Below the pieces are notes generated by a model that worked only from the letters and a program-made list of their open reading frames with translations, searched no databases and was not told the origin of the DNA. DNA of 64,000 nt, taken from NCBI RefSeq assembly GCF_900230225.1, contig NZ_OCNH01000006.1, positions 338,692-402,691 of the forward strand, read 5' to 3'. Shown in pieces: positions 16,908 to 24,330 of the stretch. Within the stretch, counting starts at the first letter, position 1, and each line of letters opens with the position of its first letter. A program made the position numbers and the translations under genes. The DNA comes from Spirosoma fluviale (GTDB taxonomy: Bacteria; Bacteroidota; Bacteroidia; Cytophagales; Spirosomataceae).

Positions 16908-16934
16908 AAAAGCCACTGAAATTCAGTGGCTTTT
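16908..16934 (+). terminator. tRNA-fMet terminator
   Basis: AAAGCCACTGA pairs with TCAGTGGCTTT around a 3-4 base loop and runs into TTTTTT. It lies 6 bp after the tRNA and 34 bp before the nuclease ATG, so the nuclease is not simply part of the tRNA transcript. Confidence 0.85.
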
Positions 16935-16967
16935 TTGCGTTTAAGCCTTTTTTGTTAGTTTTCAACT

Positions 16968-17444
16968 ATGATAACGAAGCAAAAAGGAGACATTGCTGAG
17001 CAAGCTGTCATTTTACAGGCTCTGCGCTTGGGCTGGGGTGTTTGCAAACCCGTTGGCGACAGGCTACCTTATGATTTAGTGTTTGATATAGATGGGTGTT
17101 TATTGAAAATCCAGGTTAAAAGTGCCTGGTTTGATGATAGCCGAGGAAACTATGTCGTTGATAATCGACGCACCAAAACGAATAGACGTGCGATGGTGCG
17201 GGAAAATTACTGCCTGACCGACTTCGATTTTGCGATTATTTATCTTGATACGTTGCACGTCTTTTACATAATGCCCGTTGCTGATTTTATTGGGTATGGC
17301 TCCGAAATTCACCTTGTAGAAGCCGATAAGCGGCAACGTAAACCCAAATCCGCATCTTTTCGGGAAGCCTGGCAACTTTTACAGACGGCATTAGTGGCCG
17401 GAACATTACCTGATCAACGCAGTCCGACTCCGTCAATCCTGTAA
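16968..17444 (+). CDS. PD-(D/E)XK homing-type endonuclease, I-Ssp6803I family
   Basis: A 158-residue putative site-specific DNA endonuclease. The N-terminal half shows the fold and active site: KGDIAEQAVILQALRLGW (Glu11), KPVGDRLPYDLVFDIDG (Asp36), then KIQVKSAW (Gln49-x-Lys51). This E...D...QxK arrangement is that of I-Ssp6803I, the homing nuclease encoded inside the tRNA-fMet intron of Synechocystis PCC 6803. Here the gene lies 66 bp downstream of the intron-bearing tRNA-fMet, outside the intron. It is convergent with mreB. The family assignment rests on motif and length; the target (probably the intronless tRNA-fMet anticodon region) is inferred. Confidence 0.85.
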   Translation: MITKQKGDIAEQAVILQALRLGWGVCKPVGDRLPYDLVFDIDGCLLKIQVKSAWFDDSRGNYVVDNRRTKTNRRAMVRENYCLTDFDFAIIYLDTLHVFYIMPVADFIGYGSEIHLVEADKRQRKPKSASFREAWQLLQTALVAGTLPDQRSPTPSIL

Positions 17445-17475
17445 ACCACAGTACGATGTTCATGCCCAACCAACC

Positions 17476-18501
17476 TTAACGAATAAGGATGGACTGGTAC
17501 ATTTCCAGGTTCTTGATGATTACCCCCGTTCCTTTTACGACCGCTTTGAGGGGATCGTCGGCGATGTGAATCGGAAGCTTGGTCTTGGCCCGTAAACGTT
17601 GGTCGAGGCCGTGCAGCATAGCCCCACCGCCGGTCAGATGAATGCCATTGGTGTAAATGTCGGCCGATACCTCGGGGGGGGCCATTTCCAGCGCTTTCAG
17701 GGTCGCTTCTTCAATCTTAGCAATGGATTTGTCGAGGCAGTACGCAATTTCACTGTACGTTACTTTAATCTCTTTGGGAATACCCGTCATCAAATCGCGT
17801 CCCCGAATCTCGTAATCCGCCGGTGGGTTCGCTAGTTCGGAAAGGGCAGAGCCTACCGACATTTTAATCTGCTCGGCCGACCGCTCGCCAATGAGCAGAT
17901 TGTGTTCCCGACGCATGTAATCGACAATATCGCGGGTGAAAACATCCCCCGCAATCCGGATGGATTGTTCGCAGATAATTCCCGACAGAGCAATGACCGC
18001 AATCTCGGTTGTGCCTCCACCAATGTCGACGATCATGGTTCCATTAGGTTGCGTAATGTCGATACCGATGCCAATGGCAGCCGCAATGGGTTCATATACC
18101 ATATAGACCTCCTTGGCCCCGGCATGTTCGCAGGAGTCCTTCACGGCCCGTTTTTCGACTTCCGTGATACCCGATGGAATGCTCACCACCATCCGATGCG
18201 ACGGTAAGAAAAGCCGGTTGCCTGGTTTGAGCAGTTTCACCAGTCCCCGAATCATCAACTCGGCAGCGGTGAAGTCGGCAATCACCCCGTCTTTCAACGG
18301 ACGAATGGTTTTGATGCTGTCATTGGTCTTGCCGTGCATTTGCATGGCTTTATGCCCAATGGCCAGAACCTTGCCGCTAACTTTATCTATTGCAATGATG
18401 GATGGTTCATCGACCACTATCTCATCGTTCAAAATAATCAGGGTATTGGCCGTGCCCAGGTCAATGGCAATATCACTGGTTAACAAATTAAAAAATGCCA
18501 T
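17476..18501 (-). CDS. mreB: Rod shape-determining protein MreB
   Basis: A 341-residue actin-like ATPase that forms membrane-bound filaments guiding lateral wall synthesis. Actin-fold motifs: phosphate 1 SDIAIDLGTANTLI (residues 9-22), connect 1 and phosphate 2 MIVDIGGGTTEIAVI (about 157), adenosine motif HLTGGGAML (about 290). Length is normal. The hydrophobic N-terminus (MAFFNLL) can serve as membrane anchor. No mreC or mreD follows; downstream is the convergent endonuclease, so this is a solitary mreB, perhaps a second paralogue in the genome. Confidence 0.93.
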   Translation of the reverse strand: MAFFNLLTSDIAIDLGTANTLIILNDEIVVDEPSIIAIDKVSGKVLAIGHKAMQMHGKTNDSIKTIRPLKDGVIADFTAAELMIRGLVKLLKPGNRLFLPSHRMVVSIPSGITEVEKRAVKDSCEHAGAKEVYMVYEPIAAAIGIGIDITQPNGTMIVDIGGGTTEIAVIALSGIICEQSIRIAGDVFTRDIVDYMRREHNLLIGERSAEQIKMSVGSALSELANPPADYEIRGRDLMTGIPKEIKVTYSEIAYCLDKSIAKIEEATLKALEMAPPEVSADIYTNGIHLTGGGAMLHGLDQRLRAKTKLPIHIADDPLKAVVKGTGVIIKNLEMYQSILIR

Positions 18502-18565
18502 AAATGGGTAGTACCAAAATAAGGATGAACTATAGACGCTGTAGAATATTTCTTCAGGTTTATGG

Positions 18566-18844
18566 TCAATAGCGGGGTATCGTTCCCGTTAGCGGACTGG
18601 GATTATCCGGCTTTTGGGCCAGCGCAGGTGCGCTTAAGCTGGTTAGTAGATGAAAGTCTGTTTCAACAACAGGAGTACCCACGGGCGTTCTGGATGCCTG
18701 ACTGAGCAGCGTCCGTCCGGCAATGGTGTTTGGCAGTAAAAGAGGGCCATAACTGCGTATAACACCGTCTACTGTGCAGGGTCCATATACCTGGTGCTGA
18801 ACCTGCTGGCCCTGTTCGAGTTGATAGATTTGCTTGAAATTCAT
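18566..18844 (-). CDS. Hypothetical protein, 92 residues
   Basis: A small protein with no signal peptide or membrane helix. It begins MNFKQIYQLEQGQQVQHQVYG and has Pro/Leu-rich central and C-terminal parts. It lies about 64 bp upstream of mreB on the same strand. No family was recognised. Coding status rests on frame length and a sensible start only. Confidence 0.5.
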   Translation of the reverse strand: MNFKQIYQLEQGQQVQHQVYGPCTVDGVIRSYGPLLLPNTIAGRTLLSQASRTPVGTPVVETDFHLLTSLSAPALAQKPDNPSPLTGTIPRY

Positions 18845-19255
18845 TTAGTTATGCCGTGAAGCCATTTATGGTTAACAACGGTATTGTGTTAGCATACGTT
18901 CATCGGTATAGGCGTGGTTGTATGCCGAAAGGGAATTGATGGCCTGCCGGGAGAAAGTAATTCACTTATTTTAAATCGTTTTCTCTCTGGTAGTGTTCAC
19001 TTATCAACAAACATATGTAACAGCGTTAAGCCGATCGATCCATCAACTAGTAGTGATGAAGTTGTTGGGCTATTTATGGAATAACTTCCTTCTCCGCGAA
19101 TCAGGAATCCCTGCCTTACCTGATACTACTTAGTTGGACCTCACTGATAATTGACTGATGGGCAATGTGTACCCTTGTGGGTTGAGGTTAGCTCTTACCG
19201 GAGCACCTCTCTGTGTCTACTTCTATTGATCACCGACTAGTAAACAGATTCAATT
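18845..19255. other. Intergenic region without recognised features
   Basis: About 410 bp between the divergent 92-residue gene and the 50-residue basic gene. No long ORF, tRNA or clear hairpin was seen. It presumably contains promoters for both sides. Confidence 0.4.
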
Positions 19256-19408
19256 ATGGCCAACCATCAGAAAGATATTAAAAAAGTAGCGACCAAAGCG
19301 CCTAAGAAACAAGGTGCAGTTAAATTACCTAAGTACGCTCAGCGCGAAGCGGCCATTACCACTGGACTTGTGCCACCCTCGGGTAAGGCCGCCACAAAGG
19401 GTAAATAA
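19256..19408 (+). CDS. Small lysine-rich basic protein, 50 residues
   Basis: ATG at 19256 to TAA at 19408 encodes a 50-residue protein rich in Lys and Ala (opening MANHQKDIKKVATKAPKKQG and closing PSGKAATKGK), with 12 lysines and no acidic cluster. The composition resembles small nucleic-acid-associated proteins, but no family is recognised. It lies 37 bp upstream of the 157-residue gene and may be co-transcribed with it. The bias towards regular codons and the clean start suggest it is real. Confidence 0.6.
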   Translation: MANHQKDIKKVATKAPKKQGAVKLPKYAQREAAITTGLVPPSGKAATKGK

Positions 19409-19445
19409 AGCTCGACGCCAGTTCATTATTTTTAACAATATTGAT

Positions 19446-19919
19446 ATGTTATACTCTGATAATCAAGTTGAACAACGCTTTAGCCGGATTCATCAATTGC
19501 TGGATTCGCCCGAGTTCAAACACGATGCGGATGGAGTAAATCCATGGCAACCGAAATTTGCTGAATTAATCATTCTGGTAGATTACATACTGCTACGAGC
19601 GCAGCATGAAGGCAAGCGAATCGACTTTTACGAAGGTGTGGGTGTTCACGGTAAAATTCAGGATATTACCTCGCTGGTGAGCTGGCTGCGTGCAGGTTTA
19701 CCAAACATCAGCGTGAATCCACAGGTGTACGCTACTAATCCCCGTTTCAATTGGTACTTCAATCGAGGAACGGGCTATTTCGCTAACGGCGTATTCTTTA
19801 CTACTGAATTTGAGGGTGATCTCGCCTTTTTCCTGGATGACCAACGCATCTATTTAAATCGGCAAATTCGGCGGGCAATTGCGGAAGCCGAATTGGCTTT
19901 GCAAGGGACGTCAAACTAG
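19446..19919 (+). CDS. Hypothetical protein, 157 residues
   Basis: Soluble mixed alpha/beta protein. The ATG at 19446 is preferred over an upstream in-frame ATG (19314) because that one would overlap the 50-residue gene by almost 100 bp. The N-terminal part (YSDNQVEQRFSRIHQLLDS) is helical. The centre has WQPKFAELIILVDYILLRAQHEG, and the C-terminal half has aromatic strands (NPRFNWYFNRGTGYFANGVFF). No catalytic motif was recognised. A strong hairpin terminator follows at 20002-20062. Confidence 0.7.
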   Translation: MLYSDNQVEQRFSRIHQLLDSPEFKHDADGVNPWQPKFAELIILVDYILLRAQHEGKRIDFYEGVGVHGKIQDITSLVSWLRAGLPNISVNPQVYATNPRFNWYFNRGTGYFANGVFFTTEFEGDLAFFLDDQRIYLNRQIRRAIAEAELALQGTSN

Positions 19920-20001
19920 TTGTCCTGTTTATACCCAGTGCGCTTATCATCCAACGCTACCCTTCAGGAAAACCCTGAAGGATGGTGATCTAAACAATCA
20001 C

Positions 20002-20062
20002 TCCACAATAAAACACCGTACTCTTCTTGCCATAGCAAAAGAGTACGGTGTTTTGTTGTGGA
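20002..20062 (+). terminator. Long-stem terminator, 24-bp arms
   Basis: The arms 20002-20025 and 20039-20062 pair with one mismatch around a 13-base loop. The second arm contains GTGTTTTGTTG and is followed by TTTTATC. A small additional hairpin (CTTCAGG/CCTGAAG) sits at 19962-19980. The element separates the 157-residue gene from the response regulator. Confidence 0.7.
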
Positions 20063-20159
20063 ATTTTATCCGTTGCGTATATACTCTCCGGAAGTCGATC
20101 CATTCCTTGTATATTACAAGTCTCACTCAGTTTATGACCCTACCGTTACTGCCTCTTAT

Positions 20160-20585
20160 ATGAAAACAACCTACAATGTTCTGGTCGTTGATGATGACTA
20201 CGATGACCAATTTCTCGTTAAAATGGCTTTTGAGAAAGATTCAGGCCGTTATATCGTTCAATTTGCTGCCGATGGAACGGATGTTCTGGAAGGTATCGAA
20301 AGCCCCGCGTTCTTACCGGACTTGATTTTGCTGGATTTGAACATGCCCGTTATTAATGGGTTTGAAGTACTCTATCATTTAAAGCAATCGGTTTTTTATC
20401 GCCACGTTCCCATTGTTATTTTAACGACGTCGTCTAACGAAGCAGACATAAACAAAGCTTACCAGTTGGGCGCCAATACGTTTATTACTAAACCGCACAA
20501 CCACCAGGAACTAGTTCATCTGGCCGAACAGATACGACTTTACTGGTTTGAACTGGCTAAAATTCCAACTCGCCGTACCAATTGA
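20160..20585 (+). CDS. CheY-like single-domain response regulator (Rcp1-type)
   Basis: A 141-residue stand-alone receiver domain: VLVVDDDYDDQF (acidic pocket), LLDLNMPVINGFEV (phosphorylated Asp, about residue 60), ILTTSS (Thr switch) and FITKPHNHQEL (conserved Lys). The start at 20160 is chosen because the fold begins there and earlier codons read through intergenic sequence. There is no output domain, so it probably acts as a phosphorelay intermediate or by protein contact. The nearest kinase is the histidine kinase at 21559-22875 on the other strand; pairing is possible but unproven. Confidence 0.9.
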   Translation: MKTTYNVLVVDDDYDDQFLVKMAFEKDSGRYIVQFAADGTDVLEGIESPAFLPDLILLDLNMPVINGFEVLYHLKQSVFYRHVPIVILTTSSNEADINKAYQLGANTFITKPHNHQELVHLAEQIRLYWFELAKIPTRRTN

Positions 20586-20596
20586 TTGCCCTCGGG

Positions 20597-20875
20597 TTAG
20601 AGGGTTCCCGTTAATATTGTTACTACCACGCTGGTATCACTCCTCCAATCCTTGTAAAGTTGCCGTTCGGTTGGACCATGTATCCATAGAAATTTCTGCT
20701 GTCGACCCTCATCAAGCCATAAAGTCAGGGTTGGCGTGGATGGGCAAACTATGAATTTATGGGAGAAATCGCAGCCTTTGTATTCATGTATATCAACATG
20801 CAGTATCCGTTTGGTTTTGGTCGAATCAGATATGCATCTCGTCTGGCTAGTTGTAGAGTATAATTGGTTTGTCAA
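20597..20875 (-). CDS. Doubtful small ORF, 92 residues
   Basis: An open frame on the minus strand between the response regulator and the 184-residue gene. It has no recognised domain. The central part (ILHVDIHEYKGCDFSH, TLTLWLDEGRQQKFLWIHG) looks protein-like, but the ends do not. Without it the region would be a 340-bp gap. Low confidence. Confidence 0.25.
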   Translation of the reverse strand: MTNQLYSTTSQTRCISDSTKTKRILHVDIHEYKGCDFSHKFIVCPSTPTLTLWLDEGRQQKFLWIHGPTERQLYKDWRSDTSVVVTILTGTL

Positions 20876-20923
20876 GTAAGTTAGAAACTTCTAACGCTAT
20901 TTACATCCTGATAGCTACTCTTG

Positions 20924-21478
20924 TTATCGTACAGACGGATCATTATTAATCTGCTGTAAGCGAATCATGTTCTTCTGGCGATTTAATTTGGTCTTTCTGT
21001 ACATACGCTTATTGCTCTTAAGAAGGGAATCATACTGATCATTCATGAGCAGACGTAATGACTCGTTCGACTGGCTGATCAACATCAACGACTTTCTTTT
21101 TTCCAGCGACACAATCATCTTCTCCAGGTGAAGCAGCATATCGTCATAGTAGGCATCCAGATGAAGGTGCCAGCTTATAAATTGTTGCTGCCTGAGCGCG
21201 ATTGATGAGTTAGTTTGGTCGTTGTTGCCGCTGTTGTTCAGAATCAGCTCCCACTGACGTTGCAACATGCGGATATGAGCCTGAATAGGCTCACCGTCGA
21301 TGGCTTTTATCGGAACATCAAGCCGATCCTGACCGTCCACAATGGTAGCTTCCTGCAAGATCCAGTTATCAGTAACGAGCTGCGTCAATAACTCAAAAGC
21401 CAATTCATAGTCGTCGACCCAGTACCCTACATGAGCACATTCAACGCCTTCATAGATTCCATTTATAAAAAGTAACAT
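20924..21478 (-). CDS. Hypothetical protein, 184 residues
   Basis: Soluble protein with an alpha/beta N-terminal part (MLLFINGIYEGVECAHVGYW, then DDYELAFELLTQLVTDNWIL) and a long helical, charged C-terminal half (about 100-184) that may be coiled coil (HLEKMIVSLEKRKSLMLI). It lies 80 bp downstream of the histidine kinase on the same strand and may be co-transcribed with it. No family was recognised. Confidence 0.65.
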   Translation of the reverse strand: MLLFINGIYEGVECAHVGYWVDDYELAFELLTQLVTDNWILQEATIVDGQDRLDVPIKAIDGEPIQAHIRMLQRQWELILNNSGNNDQTNSSIALRQQQFISWHLHLDAYYDDMLLHLEKMIVSLEKRKSLMLISQSNESLRLLMNDQYDSLLKSNKRMYRKTKLNRQKNMIRLQQINNDPSVR

Positions 21479-21558
21479 AATTGTGTGACGCTAAATTCTG
21501 AATAGATGTTACCTGACAGATAGCTTGGGTATAGGTAGATAAGAACGGTGAATTCAAT

Positions 21559-22875
21559 TCAGGAGGAAGGCTGCATAAGCATACGAACACGGAAGAGCGT
21601 TCCCCGACCCGGCGTCGATTCAATTTCCAGACTAGCGCCTATTGATTCACAAAGCCGCTTGACAATCTGTAAGCCAATGCCTTCTCCTTTGTCCGTCAAT
21701 GCGCCGGGTGGCGTTTCCGTTAAGGGATCGTCTGGTACTCGGTGTTCGTCGTTTGGCAAGGCTGCTGCGGGTTGAGCCGCATCCGGCGCTAGTGTGCTGG
21801 TTTCCTCAACAATGGGCTTGAGTTGCTTATGAAATACTTCCAGCAAACCCGCCGGTAAGCCCGGCCCTGAATCCTGAACGCTGAAGCCCCATCGCCAATC
21901 GTTCTCCGCCGACCAGGATATGGATATCAGGCCGGGGCGGTCTGGAAGAGAAGGGGTATATTTCAGCGCATTCGTCAGTAAATTCTGCGCAATGCGGTAT
22001 AGCTTGAGCCGGTCTGTTTTTACCACCATGGAAGCCGGACCATCGGCACGCAGGATAAGGCTTCGCTCGGCAGCGATGGGCTGAACACCCGTTACCAAAT
22101 CGGTTAACAGGTGAGCGGCATCAAACTCCTGTAGTTGTACGGGTTCATGACCAGCCTCCAGTCGGGCCAGGTCCATCAGGCCCGTAAGCAGTGACTGAAC
22201 GTTCGTAAGGTTACGCGTCAACATGTCAGCGTACTGCTGCCTTTCTTCGGGGCTTAGGTCGTCCATCTGTAAAAAATGGGCAGCCCCCATACTCAGGCTC
22301 AGGCCGCTTCGCAAATCGTGCGACGATGTTCGCAAAAAATCGCCCCGCTGCCGGGAGAGGTCTTCCATCTCCTGCAGGGCCTGTTCCAGGCTGGCGGCCC
22401 GGTTGGCTGCTTCCAGCCGCTGAAGTTCATCGTGCTTGGTGATACTGCCCAGCATAGTTTCGTGCATGAACACCAGAACTTTTTGCTGCACCTGTAAAAT
22501 AGCATCCGGTTCCGATTGTGGAAACAGTTGACGAAAGAGCTTTAATTCATCAAATATAATGACGGATAAATGACTCAACTCGGTTAATAAATCCGGCAAG
22601 TCGAGCGACTTTTGCCAGCGCTGCAAGCCATGAGACTGTGCTGCTATGGCCGGATTTACCTCTAACTTTTTCCCCAGTAACTGTTGCTCTAAGCTATCAA
22701 GAATAATAGGGACAATATTGTTGAACTCTTCACGACTAAGTGCTGATATTTTCTTGAGAGAGGGGTCTGCCTCGCAAGCTGTACGCCAGTTATTTAACAG
22801 TGTTTCCCGCCGGTTAAACAAAAACGCAGCTATTTCGTCGAGCGTGTGTGAATAATCAAACGAATGGTGAGCCAT
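21559..22875 (-). CDS. Sensor histidine kinase, cytoplasmic, RsbR-like N-terminus
   Basis: A 438-residue kinase without membrane helices. Residues about 10-150 form an all-helical domain like the N-terminal domain of RsbR-type co-antagonists (FLFNRRETLLNNWRTAC...EVNPAIAAQSHGLQR). A short coiled coil follows, then the DHp domain with H-box SSHDLRSGL (about 200). The catalytic domain has N-box NLLTNALKYT, G1 DSGPGLP and G2 GEGIGLQIVKRL. The H-box lacks the usual proline. About 45 residues rich in Pro/Ala/Thr are inserted between G1 and G2. Probably responds to an intracellular signal; the partner is unknown. Confidence 0.88.
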   Translation of the reverse strand: MAHHSFDYSHTLDEIAAFLFNRRETLLNNWRTACEADPSLKKISALSREEFNNIVPIILDSLEQQLLGKKLEVNPAIAAQSHGLQRWQKSLDLPDLLTELSHLSVIIFDELKLFRQLFPQSEPDAILQVQQKVLVFMHETMLGSITKHDELQRLEAANRAASLEQALQEMEDLSRQRGDFLRTSSHDLRSGLSLSMGAAHFLQMDDLSPEERQQYADMLTRNLTNVQSLLTGLMDLARLEAGHEPVQLQEFDAAHLLTDLVTGVQPIAAERSLILRADGPASMVVKTDRLKLYRIAQNLLTNALKYTPSLPDRPGLISISWSAENDWRWGFSVQDSGPGLPAGLLEVFHKQLKPIVEETSTLAPDAAQPAAALPNDEHRVPDDPLTETPPGALTDKGEGIGLQIVKRLCESIGASLEIESTPGRGTLFRVRMLMQPSS

Positions 22876-23055
22876 GCCAAACAGAAAATTAAGAGTTATG
22901 CTCTCATCTTATGGCTTTAGTATAAAGATGAATAGGTTATACACACACTTAACTAACAAAGGCACCAAGTGTACCGAAAAAATTGTGTAAGCTGAGGAAA
23001 CGGCTCAAATAAAGTCAAACAAATAAAGTGATCAGCCAGTTAGCAGGCATCAAAC

Positions 23056-23111
23056 AAAAAGGGTTCATCAACCTCCGGACACATGGTGTCATTATGGTTA
23101 ATAAACCCTTT
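23056..23111 (-). terminator. Terminator of the alcohol dehydrogenase operon
   Basis: On the minus strand, the stem AAAGGGTTTATTAACC/GGTTGATGAACCCTTT (about 23057-23111) is followed by TTTGTTTGATG. It lies 25 bp after the stop of the 204-residue gene. Confidence 0.7.
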
Positions 23112-23135
23112 CTGTTGTACCATTGACGATTGGTA

Positions 23136-23750
23136 TTATAAATGCACCAGGTAATCGGTCAGGAGTTGCCACTGTAACTTTTGATAAAAGAGCCAGCCTC
23201 CTTCGGCAATGACGGTGTTTACCAGGGCGCGGCCAATACTACCGGCCTCGGGCTGCTGGTTGTTAATGCTTTCGTCCTTCCCAATTTCGGCAGCGCGAAC
23301 CGTATTGCCCAGCAATTCGACCCGAAATGTGCTACGCGCCTGTTCGCTAAAGAAGTGCTCCGTTTGTTCCGGATGGCTGCTGCCGGGGTCATGGCTTGGC
23401 TGGACCGTGAACTGCACACACCTTGCGCTGGAGGCTACCTCCGTAACATGTACCCAGTTTTCGGGCATAGGGCCAGGCAACAGGATTTGAATAAAGTCGC
23501 CCTGCTGTACCGGCCCGTTAGGCTTCTCCCTGCCGGTGGAGTCATACAACGAAAAGTCGGCGGTGAAAGCGGATAGCCCCGACCAGCCATTCACATTCAG
23601 CAACTTCTCCACCGACCGGGCAAAGGCTTCCCGGGCGGCAGCTTCGTCAGGAAAGGTATTCTGACTGGAATAAGTCTTGTCCTTACTGGCATCACCCTGA
23701 ACCGCTTTTGTCTCGTGCTGAAGCTGATCGATGGCTGGTTTAAGTTTCAT
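23136..23750 (-). CDS. Hypothetical protein, 204 residues
   Basis: Soluble protein, third gene of a tight minus-strand group with the alcohol dehydrogenase and the 174-residue membrane protein (44-bp gap). It starts with a Lys/Gln-rich helix. The middle (DFSLYDSTGREKPNGPVQQGDFIQI, WVHVTEVASSARCVQFTV) reads as a beta-rich domain, and the C-terminus (ALVNTVIAEGGWLFYQKLQWQ) is hydrophobic. No family was recognised. The protein may work with its membrane-anchored neighbour. Confidence 0.65.
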   Translation of the reverse strand: MKLKPAIDQLQHETKAVQGDASKDKTYSSQNTFPDEAAAREAFARSVEKLLNVNGWSGLSAFTADFSLYDSTGREKPNGPVQQGDFIQILLPGPMPENWVHVTEVASSARCVQFTVQPSHDPGSSHPEQTEHFFSEQARSTFRVELLGNTVRAAEIGKDESINNQQPEAGSIGRALVNTVIAEGGWLFYQKLQWQLLTDYLVHL

Positions 23751-23794
23751 AAGTGGATTGATAGCATGGGTAATCTGCCAGCTACTGAATGGTG

Positions 23795-24319
23795 TTAATT
23801 TGAAATCGTCTTTTTCAGCCTTGTGAAAGCCGTTTCTTTCTTGTTGCGATTGATGAACGCAAAGACAAGAGCGGTAGCGGCTACACCAATCACTACATTC
23901 TGTACCAGTCCGGCGCGGTTGTGCTTCCAGTCGGCTTTCCAGCCTTTTTCAGCAAAAATATTCGGAATATGCCCGTGGGCTAAATCATCCACAATACCTT
24001 CTACCACATTGACGCGGTCGGCCAGTAACAGCGGAAGCCAGTGGCCGTATTCTGATTCACTGAACCTGAACGCAAACCGGCGAATGACGCCACTCAGACC
24101 CGATGGGGGCGAAGAGGTACCAAAAACCGCCGTCAGGTTCGGACGTTCGTTAGAGTGAAGAATTTCTACCGTTTGAACTTGTTGCGGGGGCCTTTCCCAA
24201 TTTAGCCGCTGGTGGTCGTCGCCGGTGTAGTTCTTAAGCGGGTATGTCGGCTCATTGTTGGGATCGGCATCTATTCCCCAGCCGTTAATATGCGAGTAAT
24301 CGGTTGCTGTTGGTTCCAT
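23795..24319 (-). CDS. Hypothetical protein with one C-terminal membrane helix
   Basis: A 174-residue protein. Most of it is soluble and Pro/Asn-rich (HINGWGIDADPNNEPTYPL). The C-terminal segment about 137-157 (LVQNVVIGVAATALVFAFIN) is a predicted membrane helix followed by a basic tail (RNKKETAFTRLKKTISN), which suggests a C-tail-anchored inner-membrane protein. It lies 11 bp downstream of the alcohol dehydrogenase gene in the same operon. Function unknown. Confidence 0.7.
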   Translation of the reverse strand: MEPTATDYSHINGWGIDADPNNEPTYPLKNYTGDDHQRLNWERPPQQVQTVEILHSNERPNLTAVFGTSSPPSGLSGVIRRFAFRFSESEYGHWLPLLLADRVNVVEGIVDDLAHGHIPNIFAEKGWKADWKHNRAGLVQNVVIGVAATALVFAFINRNKKETAFTRLKKTISN

Positions 24320-24330
24320 AATGCGCGTTG

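Noticed and set aside
20548..20754. 68-residue plus-strand frame after the response regulator
   Set aside because: Overlaps the receiver gene end and has no protein-like composition.
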